Shown: positions 1 through 10,659 of the stretch, in pieces
Numbering within the stretch: position 1 is the first letter of the stretch
Layout of the letters: every line of letters begins with the position of its first letter
NCBI GenBank assembly: GCA_003508835.1
Contig: PUFA01000116.1
Location: forward strand, 5,580,001-5,644,000
Reading direction: 5' to 3'
Origin: Eonycteris spelaea
Lineage: Eukaryota; Chordata; Mammalia; Chiroptera; Pteropodidae
Length of the DNA: 64,000 nucleotides
Position numbers and translations under genes: made by a program
The notes under the pieces: model-generated
Databases searched by the model: none
What the model saw: only the letters and a program-made list of their open reading frames with translations
Told to the model about the DNA's origin: nothing

Positions 1-685
1 CGGACGGGACCCGTGCTCAAACCCCACCTCCTCCACAGAGCCTCTCCTGGTCGTCTGCCCAGGCACCCCTCTGTCTTTCTGGGCTCTCGTTGTACCAAAA
101 TCCGTCGCAAGATTCTAGATGCTCATTGTAGAAAGCAGTCAAACAAACGGAAGAAAATGAAGATCCATCATCACGTCACCGTTCTAAGCTAAGCACTTCA
201 TCGTTTTAGCAGAGGAGCTGTCAGCTGTTTCCATTTCTTTCGTATTTTATTGACCAAAATATAATTCTAAGACCAGTATGTGTGTATACTTACACATACA
301 CACATACCTACGTGCATGAAAGAGAGAAGTATTTTTTTCTTCTGTGAGAAACATTATTTTTTATTTCTCTGAGTCACATACAGCTGGAGCAGCCCAGCTA
401 CTAGACTCGAAACCCTGCATTTCAGTCGTGAACTTCGCTTCCTTTGACGTAGCCCCTGCCTTCACACCAGCCTTCTTTTTGGGGCCTATGCACCACCCAC
501 CTTATGTTCTCACCCGCCAGATCCCTGAGTGATAACGTAAGTTATGGAACTCAGAACGCAGAGGCATGTTAGAGTGGGGAAGAAATCCCATCTCTTGCTA
601 ATTCCCAACAGCAACAACCAAAGCAGCAACAACCAAAACTCACAACCCAATATCTTGGTGAATTGTCCTGGCACATGTGTGCTTA
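1..685. other. unassigned intergenic sequence
   Basis: No gene or repeat family is recognised here. The stretch is moderately AT-rich, and the short open frames in it have no recognisable domain. Confidence 0.5.
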
Positions 686-689
686 CACA

Positions 690-721
<32 letters not shown>
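686..721. repeat. (CA)n microsatellite
   Basis: Alternating CA dinucleotides with a short CGCG interruption near the left end. Short open frames crossing it encode only Thr-His or Cys-Val runs and are artefacts. Confidence 0.95.
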
Positions 722-734
722 TCCAACACACGAT

Positions 735-1305
735 TCACAAACGCATCCATATTACATGTCCTGTTTTTAATATTATTTACTGTGCACTGCCCGATAGCTT
801 ATACATATTTGCTCTTATAATTAAATTTCCTCTACATATTTTAAAGGCTATATAATGTTGCATTATAGGAACATACAAATGATTTTCTTAACCAACCCCT
901 TATTTAAACATATATTTGATTTCAATTATAACTCTTTCAAAGAATACTGTAATAAAAACTTCGTTTGAATATGAGTACCATGAAGGCAGGTATATATACT
1001 ACACATAATATACTCATACATATACATACATACTGTACATATATAATATACATATATTTTACTGATTTAGTCTTAGTAGTTAGAATAGTGCTTGGGTTGA
1101 AGAAGTCTCAATAAATATTAGGTAAATGGAAGAATAAGTAACTTCCTTATTTCTGGAAGTGGAATTCCTAGGCAAAGTCTTAGTTCCCAGCTGCTCATTC
1201 CAAAGTAACACCTCCCTAGCACTCTGTGGCGTTGCTGGTTTCCCCGCACCCTTACCAACATTAAGAGTTATTAAAAATGACAAACAAGGTCTTCTTTCCC
1301 ATTAC
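735..1305 (-). mobile_element. old L1 LINE 3' fragment, interrupted
   Basis: Read on the minus strand this resembles the degenerate 3' part of an old L1. The plus strand shows the usual complement: a 'tactattccattgtatgg'-like stretch, then text like 'caccctcgccaacact' at about 1245-1262. A segment resembling an L2 3' end (about 1068-1135) interrupts it. Boundaries and subfamily are uncertain. Confidence 0.5.
1068..1135 (+). mobile_element. L2 LINE 3'-end-like fragment
   Basis: Matches the typical L2 tail pattern: 'agtgcttgg' followed about 20 bases later by 'caataaatatt' and then degenerate tail repeats. It lies inside L1-like sequence. Confidence 0.4.
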
Positions 1306-1429
1306 ATTACATTGTGTCGCTCTTAGCCATGCATTGCGTTCCACCTTTTGTTCTTTGCATGATTATGCTAACCGCCTCTGTCCCCTTTGCAGATCCTCCT
1401 CGTCCTGTCCTTAATCTCTAAATGTCAGA

Positions 1430-2468
1430 CGACCTCCCATCATAATGCTTCCATGTGCTCATAACTCCCAAATTTATCTCCAGCCCTGACCTTCCTGCCA
1501 AATTCTAGGCTCATTCCTTTAGCCGTCTACATAACAGTGTCACCGGATGTCATAAGGCATTATAGGTGAAACACATCCAGGTCAAAACTCCCGATTGATT
1601 GCGTTCCCAAGCTGCTCCTTCTAAAGAATTCCACCCATTTCAGTACATGGCTCCTCTAAGATCCCAGGTCAAAACTTAGGGTCATCATTGATAATGCTCT
1701 TTCTCTTACAATCCATGTTCAGTCCAACAGAAAACTCAGTGTTTCTACCTGAAAAGTATCTAGGATGCCACATTTTCCATCCTCAAGCCCCGAGCGTCTG
1801 TCACCTGGACTGCTGCTTTCACTTGCGCCCTTACATATTCTGCTCTCTGGATAGCAGGCAGAGTGTGAGCCTTTTAAAAAAATATATCAGATTTTGTACT
1901 CCCCACTCCAAAAACTAAACAAAACAAACCCCTTCCTGATGACTTTCCATCACATGTGGAATACATTTCAGCGCCCCTGCCCTGCCATGGCCTAGGAAGT
2001 TCTAGGCAACCTGGTCGCTGTGAAATTTTCTGGTTTCTACCCCTAATGTGTCCCTCTTCCTCATTCTGCGTCATTTGCCTTGGCTTCTTGCTCTGTGAGC
2101 GCAGGAAGCGAACGGCCCTGGGGTGTTTGCATGTGTCACTGCCGCTGCCTTGTGGCTGCTGACCGGCAGATGCGTGCATGGCTTGGCTGGCTCTCTCTGC
2201 TCACGTGTCTCCTGTCCAGCAGGCTCTTCCATCATAAGCTTGTTTAAAAGATCACCTTCACACTCTCGATCCCTTTGCCTCGCTTTATTTTTCTCTCAAG
2301 CATTTTACTGTGTATTTCTTTATGCTTTGCATGTCCCTCTGATATGTCAGTCTTAGAGGGCAAGGAATTTCTATCTCCCGCTTCCGGATTTATCCAGAAG
2401 GCATACAACAGTAACTGTCAAAGAGCAGACAATCAATAAGTATTTGTTGAAAGGATAAATGGATGATT
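1430..2468 (+). mobile_element. L2 LINE, long 3' portion
   Basis: About 1 kb follows the L2 consensus order. It contains 'cccaaatttatctccagccc' (about 1468), a 'gtcatcattgat' block, a 'ctggactgctg' block, and the terminal 'gagggcaaggaatttct' to 'caataagtatttgttga' tail ending near 2468. All frames are broken, as expected for an element this old. Confidence 0.8.
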
Positions 2469-2639
2469 AAACCCTTTCCAGAATTTAAATTTTCTTGAAA
2501 GCTTGGAAGTGATTTTATGAGTTTGGGAGAAAGAATGGGCAAATCTTAAAAATTCAGTTTAACCTGTCAGCTTTTTGGCATTTTCTAGTACTGTTTGCTG
2601 AAAACTTCATACACGTTGAAGCTCAGATCCCATTGGGCC

Positions 2640-3275
2640 CACTGTTCCTTCAGATACATGCCTGGGAGTCAGCAACCCCTTTCCCCCAGCCCCAAATAGC
2701 TGAGATTGGGGTGAGGGCTATCTCTGGCTCACTGCTAAGAAGATGACGTAGGGCAGGAAGAAACTGTTCTCTCAGCCAGTCTAATAACCAAATAGACATG
2801 AGGCAAATTAACGAGAGAAAATAACCAAACTTAATAATACATACATATGTATGGGAACCCCACATACATGAGCGAGTCAGACACCCCGCATACATGAGAG
2901 GTACAGACAAAAAGGGAAAATGTGTATATATGACATTCTGAGCTGGGGATGAGGTAAGGTGCCTTGAGGGTTTGAAAGGGTCATTGCAGGATGATAAGAG
3001 CAGATGTTTGGTCAAGAGGAGTTTGACCTGCTATATAGATAGGTAAAAAAAAAAGTTATCTCTGATAATCTCTTATTATGGGAAAGGCCTCTAATTCAAG
3101 TCTTCTAGAGGGCTGTGGGGAAGGGGAACAGAAGTTTCTCCCAAACCTGCAGGATCTCAACTGCTTTTAGCCCCAAATAAAACACATACCACTGAGGCAC
3201 ATCTTGGGGTGGCTCTTTCTGGACCCCAACAATGACATACCACTTTTATGTCTTGAGTGAACTGCCCGAGTCTTA
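2640..3275. other. unclassified interspersed-repeat-like sequence
   Basis: The segment has an internal near-repeat, 'accccacatacatgagcgag' (about 2856) and 'accccgcatacatgagaggt' (about 2882). Its composition resembles a dispersed LTR or DNA element seen in laurasiatherian genomes, but I cannot name the family. No coding signature was found. Confidence 0.3.
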
Positions 3276-3309
3276 GCTAAAAAGGTTTCTGAGGGGGCTT
3301 TGGAAGGTG

Positions 3310-3325
3310 GTGCGTGCGTGCGTGC

Positions 3326-3366
<41 letters not shown>
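3310..3366. repeat. (GCGT)n/(GT)n compound microsatellite
   Basis: Five to six GCGT units run directly into about 18 GT units. Confidence 0.95.
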
Positions 3367-3367
<1 letters not shown>

Positions 3368-3369
3368 AT

Positions 3370-4400
3370 GTGAGGATGTAGAGGGCGCAGCATTTTCAGA
3401 CGATGGAGCACAGTTTAACATTTGGGGACCTGACCCTTATGGGAGATTTACTTACAGACCTCCCAGTGAGCAATCTTCCCTAGAATTCGTTTGCAGCAAA
3501 GAAGGGCAATAAGAATAAATCGAGGCATAAGAGAGATGGTCAGTTGCGAACATAACCTTCCTACCTCCCCAGCCAGCCCTGCCCAGGAGAACGAAACCTT
3601 CTGTCAATCTGCTCCTGCTGTCGCCTTTGGCTGGTGCCTCACTCACTTCACGCCCACCCCTCTGTCCCTCTTCCCTCCTAGAACCTAGCTCTTTCTAGCC
3701 ATCTTAGGTCAGTATCCTTGAAACGAAAAAAGGTTAACTTTCTAGAGCCCCGTGAGGCAGGCTATTGTCCGTCTATCCTGTCTCGTACCCATGTCACCCC
3801 TCCCCAGCAAGGAGGAGGCCAGAGAGCCAGCTGCGGAAATGAGGCACTCTAATTCTAGACTCCCCTTTTCGGGGAAGCCTGAGATTTCCTTCACTTTTGT
3901 GGATTTATGCTGTAAGTTTACACTTCTAAAGGATTTCTTCAAACGTTTCATTCCAGAACCCTGCCAGCCCTCTACGGTGGGAGTCTATCTTTGGGGACAT
4001 TCAGGGTTGCCAATGAACTCATGGTATATGCAGCAAAGTGCAAAATGGGGGACAGAGGTGAAGACTGAGAGGCAGAGCCGGAAGGGGCTGAAGAAGGAGG
4101 GACTTTGGCTCATTTTCATCAAGAGAACTAAGTATCTGGGATTGGGGGAGGGGGTCATTTTCGACTGTCATTCAAACCAGGCAGAGAGAGGACTTTGGAG
4201 CAGCGTATCTCAGGGGCAGAGACAGCTTCATGATGCTCTGGTATTAGAAAGAATCGAGCTGCACCCCCTTCTCACAGTGGGGTGGAAGCCGCCAATGTGT
4301 CCCGGAGCTGGGGTCTGTGGGAGAGGAAGAGGCCGGAATCACAGCTTCCGGAAGGAGAGAGGGCGCCTGCTCCTGGAGGGGATTCCAAGCCAGAGGGTCA
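3370..4400. other. unassigned intergenic sequence
   Basis: No recognised gene or repeat. A 309-codon open frame on the plus strand (3752-4681) crosses this stretch, a CA-rich repeat and a MIR. It has no domain and is judged fortuitous. Confidence 0.5.
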
Positions 4401-4404
4401 TCGG

Positions 4405-4543
4405 AACACACACTCACACACTCACACACAGCCTCACACACACACACTCACAGTCTCACAGACACACACACAGTCACACACGCACAGTCTCACACACAGT
4501 CTCATACACAGAGTCACACACAGTCTCACACACATACATACAC
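4405..4543. repeat. CA-rich imperfect tandem repeat
   Basis: CACA tracts are interrupted regularly by CTCA and CAGTCTCA, giving an imperfect higher-order repeat with units of about 10-14 bases (for example 'cagtctcacaca'). Confidence 0.9.
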
Positions 4544-4609
4544 GGGGAATTGGGCCATTTGGGGACAAGGGAGGTTCCTTGTCTTGTACACCGGTGTGAG
4601 CTTGGCCTT

Positions 4610-4793
4610 TTCATATGGTTATCCCTTCATCTCACAATGCCCCACTGGAGATCCATGTTATTAAACCAGTGCTCTAAGTGATTTATCCAAGATGACACAG
4701 GTGGTAAGTAAGTGGCCAGACTCAATTGCTGTCTAGGTTTCTCTAATTGCAAAAGCCATTCTCTTATTACATTGTGCTGCCTCCCACAATTTA
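4610..4793 (-). mobile_element. MIR SINE
   Basis: The plus strand shows the reverse complement of the MIR core. 'aagtgatttatccaagatga' is followed by 'cacaggtggtaagtaagtgg', and it ends with 'attgtgctgcctcc'. Confidence 0.75.
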
Positions 4794-4799
4794 AAATTA

Positions 4800-5845
4800 C
4801 AGTATAGTCTTCATGGCGAACCTCTGCTTATAGAATTCAGGGTTAATATCTCACCTGGCAGCTCAGCTAAGCACGGGAGGATGAGCAAGCATTTCTCGGG
4901 GGTTTCTGAAGGGACAGGAGGAAGAAGTGGTTGGCGAGTCCCTTCAGGCCAGTTGGCAGAGGTTCCCAACACGTTCTCTTAACCTTTCAAGATGCCCTTT
5001 AGACAGATTCTGTTTCTACAGGAAAAGCCAACAGGATTTGCATAATGACACATGCCGTGAAGGTGTCCCAGGACAGGACACAGGCTGTTCTTTCTGGTTT
5101 CATAAACTAATGTCCTTGTTTCAGGGTCAATTTAATCTATCTGTCTTCACTCGCTTGCCCTTTCCACCACTTCAATCATGTGAAACAATCGTCGTTGTTG
5201 ACTTTCCACTCGCCAGCTTGGTGATGCCTCCCCACCCACCCCATCGGAGGGCCCTGCCCCTGTCACCGTCTTACTCTGACCTGTTTGCTGCCCTGTGGAG
5301 TCTGCAAAGACTGGACTGCAGACACGGTCCCTGCCTTGGTCTTTGGGCTCCGGGTCTACTGGAGGGTGGTGGCCGATGAAGCCCCACAGTGCACCAGGGG
5401 CTTAGCCCCTCTGGGCCGTGCACACAGAGGGCTTACCCATGTTTTCCCTGTACATGTCTGCCTCCTGGCCCTGGATACACCTTGAGAGAATTTAGAAAAA
5501 TAATCGATATGAGAGCTGTGGCATGTCTTCCTACTCTCTTCCTTCTGCTTCTTTGAGGGTGACCAGCTCATGCTGCTTTGCCCAGAACTTCCTCAGTTTT
5601 AGCATGCAAGGCGTGTGTCCTGGGAAGGCCTCAGTCCCGGGCACACCGAGGCAAACCTTATCTCCCTCCATCTCAGCTTCTAGCTTCCCGTGTCCTTCCA
5701 CTCTCAAGACCACCTCCAGGGGCCTTGGCTGGCTTGGAATGGGCGCTGCCACGGAAGTACTAAATAATCCACTAAAACAGTGTGCCGATTGGGCCTCCTT
5801 ATTGCTCAAAAACCTACACAGCTCTCATACCTACTGAGGAAAATA
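4800..5845. other. unassigned intergenic sequence
   Basis: No gene or repeat is recognised. The 150-aa and 104-aa open frames on the plus strand show no family motif. Confidence 0.45.
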
Positions 5846-5849
5846 AAAA

Positions 5850-6290
5850 TTCCTCAATCTGGCAGTGAAGGCCTTCTGCCAGGTCACCAACTTGCACTTA
5901 CGGGTTCCCGTCCTACCCTCCTGTACAGCCCCCGTGCCTCCTAGCCACAGCGGGCTTTCATCGATCCCTAAAGATGCCCTGCCTCTAGAGCTTTGCTCAC
6001 CCTCCCGGCTCTCACGGAAGCCTTCGCACAGCTCACATTTCCACCTGTGTCCCACCTGCGTCCCACCTGCGTGCCACCTGCGTCCCACCTGCCTTCCTTG
6101 AAGCGCATCTCCCGTTCTCCCTTCTGTATGAAATATGCTCCAGTCCTCCATCGATGTCATAATACACGTTATAAGCACTCAGCTTTGTGAGCGTACCTTT
6201 CTTAGGGAACCTACTTCACTTTACCTTACATTGTAGTTCCCTGCCTACTTGTGTTCACGTTCTAATGGAAAATAAAGTTCATGGAGAACT
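5850..6290 (+). mobile_element. L2-like LINE fragment
   Basis: Degenerate match to the L2 3' region: a 'ccaggtcaccaacttgcac' block, a 'gccttccttgaag' block, and the tail 'tctaatggaaaataaagttc'. A short minisatellite (about 6040-6094) has expanded within it. Confidence 0.45.
6040..6094. repeat. 11-bp minisatellite, about 5 copies
   Basis: Tandem copies of an 11-bp unit 'cccacctgcgt', with single-base variants such as 'gccacctgcgt' and 'cccacctgtgt'. Confidence 0.9.
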
Positions 6291-6299
6291 AACTTCTCC

Positions 6300-7680
6300 A
6301 GCACCTAGCAGCTTTGCACGTCACAGGTATGCAGGAAGAAGTCCATCTGTTGAGTGCTGGAAGATGGGCGGCATTCAGAAAGGTGGAGAGAAATAGGAAA
6401 GATGGGGGCGAGATGTTTGAAGATGTGACCAAAAGGTCGTGGGGACAGAACAAAGGACAACTCACCTTAAATATAGTGAGAACACCAGTGTGGCCAGAGC
6501 AAAAGTTTTCTGAATAAAAACTTTGGGGAGATAAGTGTTAAAAATGTAAATCGGAGTCAGATTGGGCTCACACAAGTCACTCATGAGTGCAACAATCTAC
6601 CGTGAAATTTGAAATTTGCCAAAACTGGCGGCTCAGGTCAATATATTAAGTAAGGACTAGACTGTTGTTATTGGATACTGACAGAGAATAATAACAGACG
6701 GTTGTTACCGAGTGGCCAGAAGCTGTTATTCTACTGTGGACTGTTGTTTTATGCTCCGTCACTTGTGGGAACAATATGCAGTTATCTGCCCTTTCCTTGA
6801 CCTTGGATTCCATGGTCCAGAACTAATGGTTGACAAGCTGCGGGAGCTCAATACTGATCGTTCAGCCACTGATGCGGACACGCCCTGCTCCGTAGCTTGT
6901 CAGGGTCAACCTCAGTGAGAACAGTCTTCTGAAGGTAATATAACTACAATACATGTTTTAAAGTCAAAATGAAACGTAACGCATATTTAAAAAAAATAAT
7001 AATACTAACAGGCTTGTTCTGAAAAACTGTTGGCCACCGTCCTTTTTCCTCCACATATCCGGTCCTATTTCACAGAGACAGCCACTGTTAACTTTTCTGG
7101 TAACTAGTTCCACACCTCTTAATGATAAGCTAATACTGCTCTTGAGTGTTTTACCAATTTTAGGTATTTTCTATTCACTTTCTGTTATGGTAAATGTGGA
7201 TCTAACTCTTTTAGACCCACTTCTGTCTCTCATCTTCTCCCAAATTAGTACTATTTTAAATAAATCAGTGATCAGTGACTATGTCATTGTTATTATGAAA
7301 ATTCCATTCATCGTGGAGTTAAGTATGATTTTATTCCTTTTCTGGTGTAGATGTTGCATTTTACAAAATAAAAGCAATGTTTTTTTCCATTTGCGTGAAC
7401 TTCTGTATACCTATCTTTAATTCCTATTACTTACCTCTGCATGTCGTATAGCCCAAGGAGAACCCCAGCCTGGAGTCCTGCGTTTTCTTGCTTCCTGCTG
7501 CACTGGCTGCTCTGTCCGAATAGCAAATGTTACGTTGATGGGGGTAATTAAATGCCAGAATTTTTAAGATTAATAAATAGAAAGCAAAGTAGCTGATGAG
7601 GTTGATATGATTTAGTAAAGGAAAATGAATCCTCATGATGAAAAACAATTCAGACTATGCTTATCAGAAGATGAACATAA
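6300..7680. other. unassigned AT-rich intergenic sequence
   Basis: No gene is recognised. Part of 7020-7420 may be an old LINE remnant ('gccactgttaactttt'), but I cannot place it in a family. Confidence 0.4.
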
Positions 7681-7689
7681 AGCTTCATG

Positions 7690-7795
7690 TTATTCTTTGA
7701 GTTCCTCGAGGTCTAGGTCTGTATCTTCTTTTTATGTCCAGTTTCTGGCACAAAGCAGAGCTCAGTATTCTTTATGAAATATATGAATATGATCA
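7690..7795 (+). mobile_element. L2 LINE 3' end
   Basis: Terminal L2 pattern: 'gaggtctaggtctgtatctt', 'ctggcacaaagcagagctca' and a degenerate 'atgaatatga' tail. Confidence 0.55.
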
Positions 7796-7799
7796 AGAG

Positions 7800-9660
7800 A
7801 TCTGAGTGGACATAAGGTGTTCTAACTTTGACAACTTTGGGACCTGAGTCGTGGAAGACACGACTTCTTATAGTCAGCACTGGTCGGGCTACCTGTGAAG
7901 AATCGTGCTGAGTTCTGAGCCCTGATTCTCTCTCCCTCCAGCCCAGACCTCAGGACAAACTGTGGGTGACCAGCTGTAGAAGATGGGGAATAGGAGACAC
8001 AGAGCGGGGTCCTCACCATAGGCAACCTATCCCAGACTGCACCACTTACTCGGGCTCTGGGGAACAGAAAGGTCATCTGAGGATGTTGTCCGAGAGCAGT
8101 TCTGGAGTTACCCCGGCAGTGGGTCCGCTGCAGCCTGCAGGCGTGGGCATGTGGCTGGTATCCACTGGGCGAACTTCCTCGGTCCCCAAGATACCTTGGA
8201 GAAGGCGAGGTCCTCTCTGCAGCAACCACCAACCTTTGGAAGCAGAGGGATGGCTGAGATGACCTCTGGCAAGTAGAGAAATATGAGAAGTAAGAAAAGG
8301 AGCAGTGTACTGAATTAGGGTTCTCAGCCCTCCTTGTGACAAAACGTTCTCATCGTCAAATATTTGAGCTGTGCTTCCTGCCTTTACTGTGTAAGTTCAT
8401 CTTTGGGCTTCTCCTGCGCCAGGAGGAAGTTCTCCCTATTGCACTAGGTAGCGAAGAGCCAGCTCATCTACTAAAGGAAGTGTACTTCCTTCTCTCCCAT
8501 AGGCAAAGGCACCATAGCCTGGATATAGAGGGTAATATTGAAGGAGGTGAGAAAGGAGAAGTAGATAGCTTTAGCTGCTCCCCATAGTCCCCTCTGACAT
8601 GAACTGTGTTAAGTGACGATAATGAGTTCTGGGGCAAGGGATGGGGAATGACGTTCAAGTACATATGCATGTGACCTCATGCATTAGCCAAGTGCCAGGG
8701 ACTGCCCTCCGATGCTTGCTCATGTGTCTGTGTTTTGGTGTCTAAAAAAGTCAGTGTCTTTCTGCACACGGGTCTGTGAGTTCCAATCCAGGGGTGCCTC
8801 CCCAGAGCCGTGCGTCTTCTTTGCCTCCTTTCCATATAGCGTCTCTTGAAGTCCAAGGCCAGAATAAACATCCGGCTGCCAGCCCACGCCAGAAAGTCCT
8901 TGGGCTAAGTCACTTATCACACTGGGCTCGTTCTCCGTGTTGTTTTTGGATGGTTTGGGAGACATAGATCCTTGGGACGAAAATTAACCTGTGACTGCTA
9001 GTCATGGAATTGCCTGGGTAGGACTGAGTCACACCCCACTAGCTATCAGAAACGAAGGAACTGTTTCTCTAAATTCCTGACGGGGCTACCCCGAGACACA
9101 TACCCCTCTAAGCATTTTTCTGACCAGGCAGATGATCCGGATGGAGAGATGACTACCTGCCCTTCCACACTTACGGCCACGTTAGGGGCTGGGACAGAGT
9201 GAGACCAGATGCCCCTCACCGTGCACAGAGGGAACTGGCTCCAAACCAAAGAGGAGAAATACAAATGGAAGTGAGGCAGGGAAGAAGGGTGCTCTCTGCC
9301 GAGGTCAGCAGCACCAGGACCAGTGAGTAAGCCATATGGCTAATGTCATCACCTGTTCTGAGCATCCAAAAATTCCAGTGAGAATTTAGCCTGTCATACA
9401 TACACCATCCTACCTTCTCCATTAGCTCATTCCCCATTGCATGGTCTGGATTGTCTGTGTTCCTGAAGGGAGGGGTATAGGTATGAGGGAATGAGCTGCT
9501 TGCTTCCTTGGAGGCAATACTGTCTGGTCTTGACAACAGCTGGAAGATCAGCTGAGCATTGTCAGAGAGGACCTGGGTGTGTGGCTGATGCTAATGACCA
9601 AAGCTGGGAAGACTTCGTGAGTCACTGGCTCAGGAAGCCGGTCATCTCTTGTCCTGTGAT
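7800..9660. other. unassigned intergenic sequence
   Basis: No gene or repeat family is recognised. Open frames of up to 136 codons on both strands lack any recognisable motif. Confidence 0.45.
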
Positions 9661-9667
9661 GCACTAA

Positions 9668-9823
9668 GGTTCTCCATGGTTCTAGATGTGTGTGCTCAAC
9701 GAAATCACCTGGGGATCCTCACCCCTGACCAGTGAATTAATCGTAATTTCTAGGGATGATCTAAATACAGCTAAACACATCTTAGAAGTGGTTATAATCT
9801 GCAGCCAGGGTTGTGAAACACCA
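9668..9823 (+). mobile_element. MER5A-type hAT (Charlie) MITE
   Basis: It starts with 'ccatggttctagatg' (degenerate 'cagtggttctcaa'), followed by 'gaaatcacctggggatc'. It ends with 'ataatctgcagccagggttg', the expected right end of this non-autonomous hAT family. Confidence 0.7.
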
Positions 9824-9829
9824 AAATTA

Positions 9830-10335
9830 TGGCACCCCTCAGTCTGGAAACATGAATCCGGAATATTCAACTAGGCAGCTAGATATTGAGAGAGAAAGAG
9901 AAGGGGTGGCTTCGTGTCCTTGTCCGTACAAGAGACGGGGTGCCCTGCTCGCCGTGTAACACTTTTATGACATTCGGTGGACACATCTGAAAACAGCTGG
10001 GCCAATCAGATTTCCTCCCTTAGGAGACATAAAGGCAACAGTGGTTGCCTGACCTGAGAGTTCAGGATAATTTGGGGCACCGTGGTCATTGGGTCTGTGG
10101 TGAATAGATAAAGCAACACATTTATCAGGGAGGAGAGACTCAAAGGAAGTTGCCCAGGAGAGGGAAGAAGATGAAGGAGCAGCTGGAGAAGTGAGAGTGT
10201 GACATGGGGGACAGGGACAGGCGCCCGTGAGGATGCTCAGTCCTCAGAGATGCCTCGATCTCTCGCCTTGCTGAGGTCTTCCCCTGCATGGCACGGCGAC
10301 CGGAAGAAGCCTAACTAGAACTCGGAGTTAGAACC
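9830..10335. other. unassigned intergenic sequence
   Basis: Nothing recognised; purine-rich around 10130-10210. Confidence 0.4.
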
Positions 10336-10339
10336 GGAA

Positions 10340-10650
10340 GTGAGGCAGATGCTGTTTGCCCTCTGGTCTTCAGGCCTGGCGCATACCCGCCTCCCTGTCT
10401 GGAATGCACCTCCTTTTCCTACTTGGTGCCCCAGAACAAGCTACAACCCACTCTTTGTTCACACAAAGTTTTGCTCATATCTCTATTTATTCCTTTTCAT
10501 GTTAAATTGTAACTTTCTGCGTACTCCTCTCCTCTACTTGATTTTGAGCTCCTTGAGGACAGAGGTTATGTCTGATTTACACTTTCGCCGGTATCTAATG
10601 CAATTCTTGGCACATCCTGGTCGCTGACTAGAGGCTTGTTAATTGAGTAC
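10340..10650 (+). mobile_element. L2 LINE 3' end
   Basis: Matches the L2 3' region in order: 'gtctggaatgcacctcc', then 'ttgagctccttgaggacaga', then 'caattcttggcacatcctgg', then 'ttaattgagtac'. Confidence 0.75.
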
Positions 10651-10659
10651 ATTCTTAAA

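Noticed and set aside
3752..4681. 309-codon plus-strand open frame, among the longest in the window
   Set aside because: It runs through unannotated sequence, a CA-rich tandem repeat (Thr-His runs) and a MIR; overlapping frames are also open and no domain is visible.
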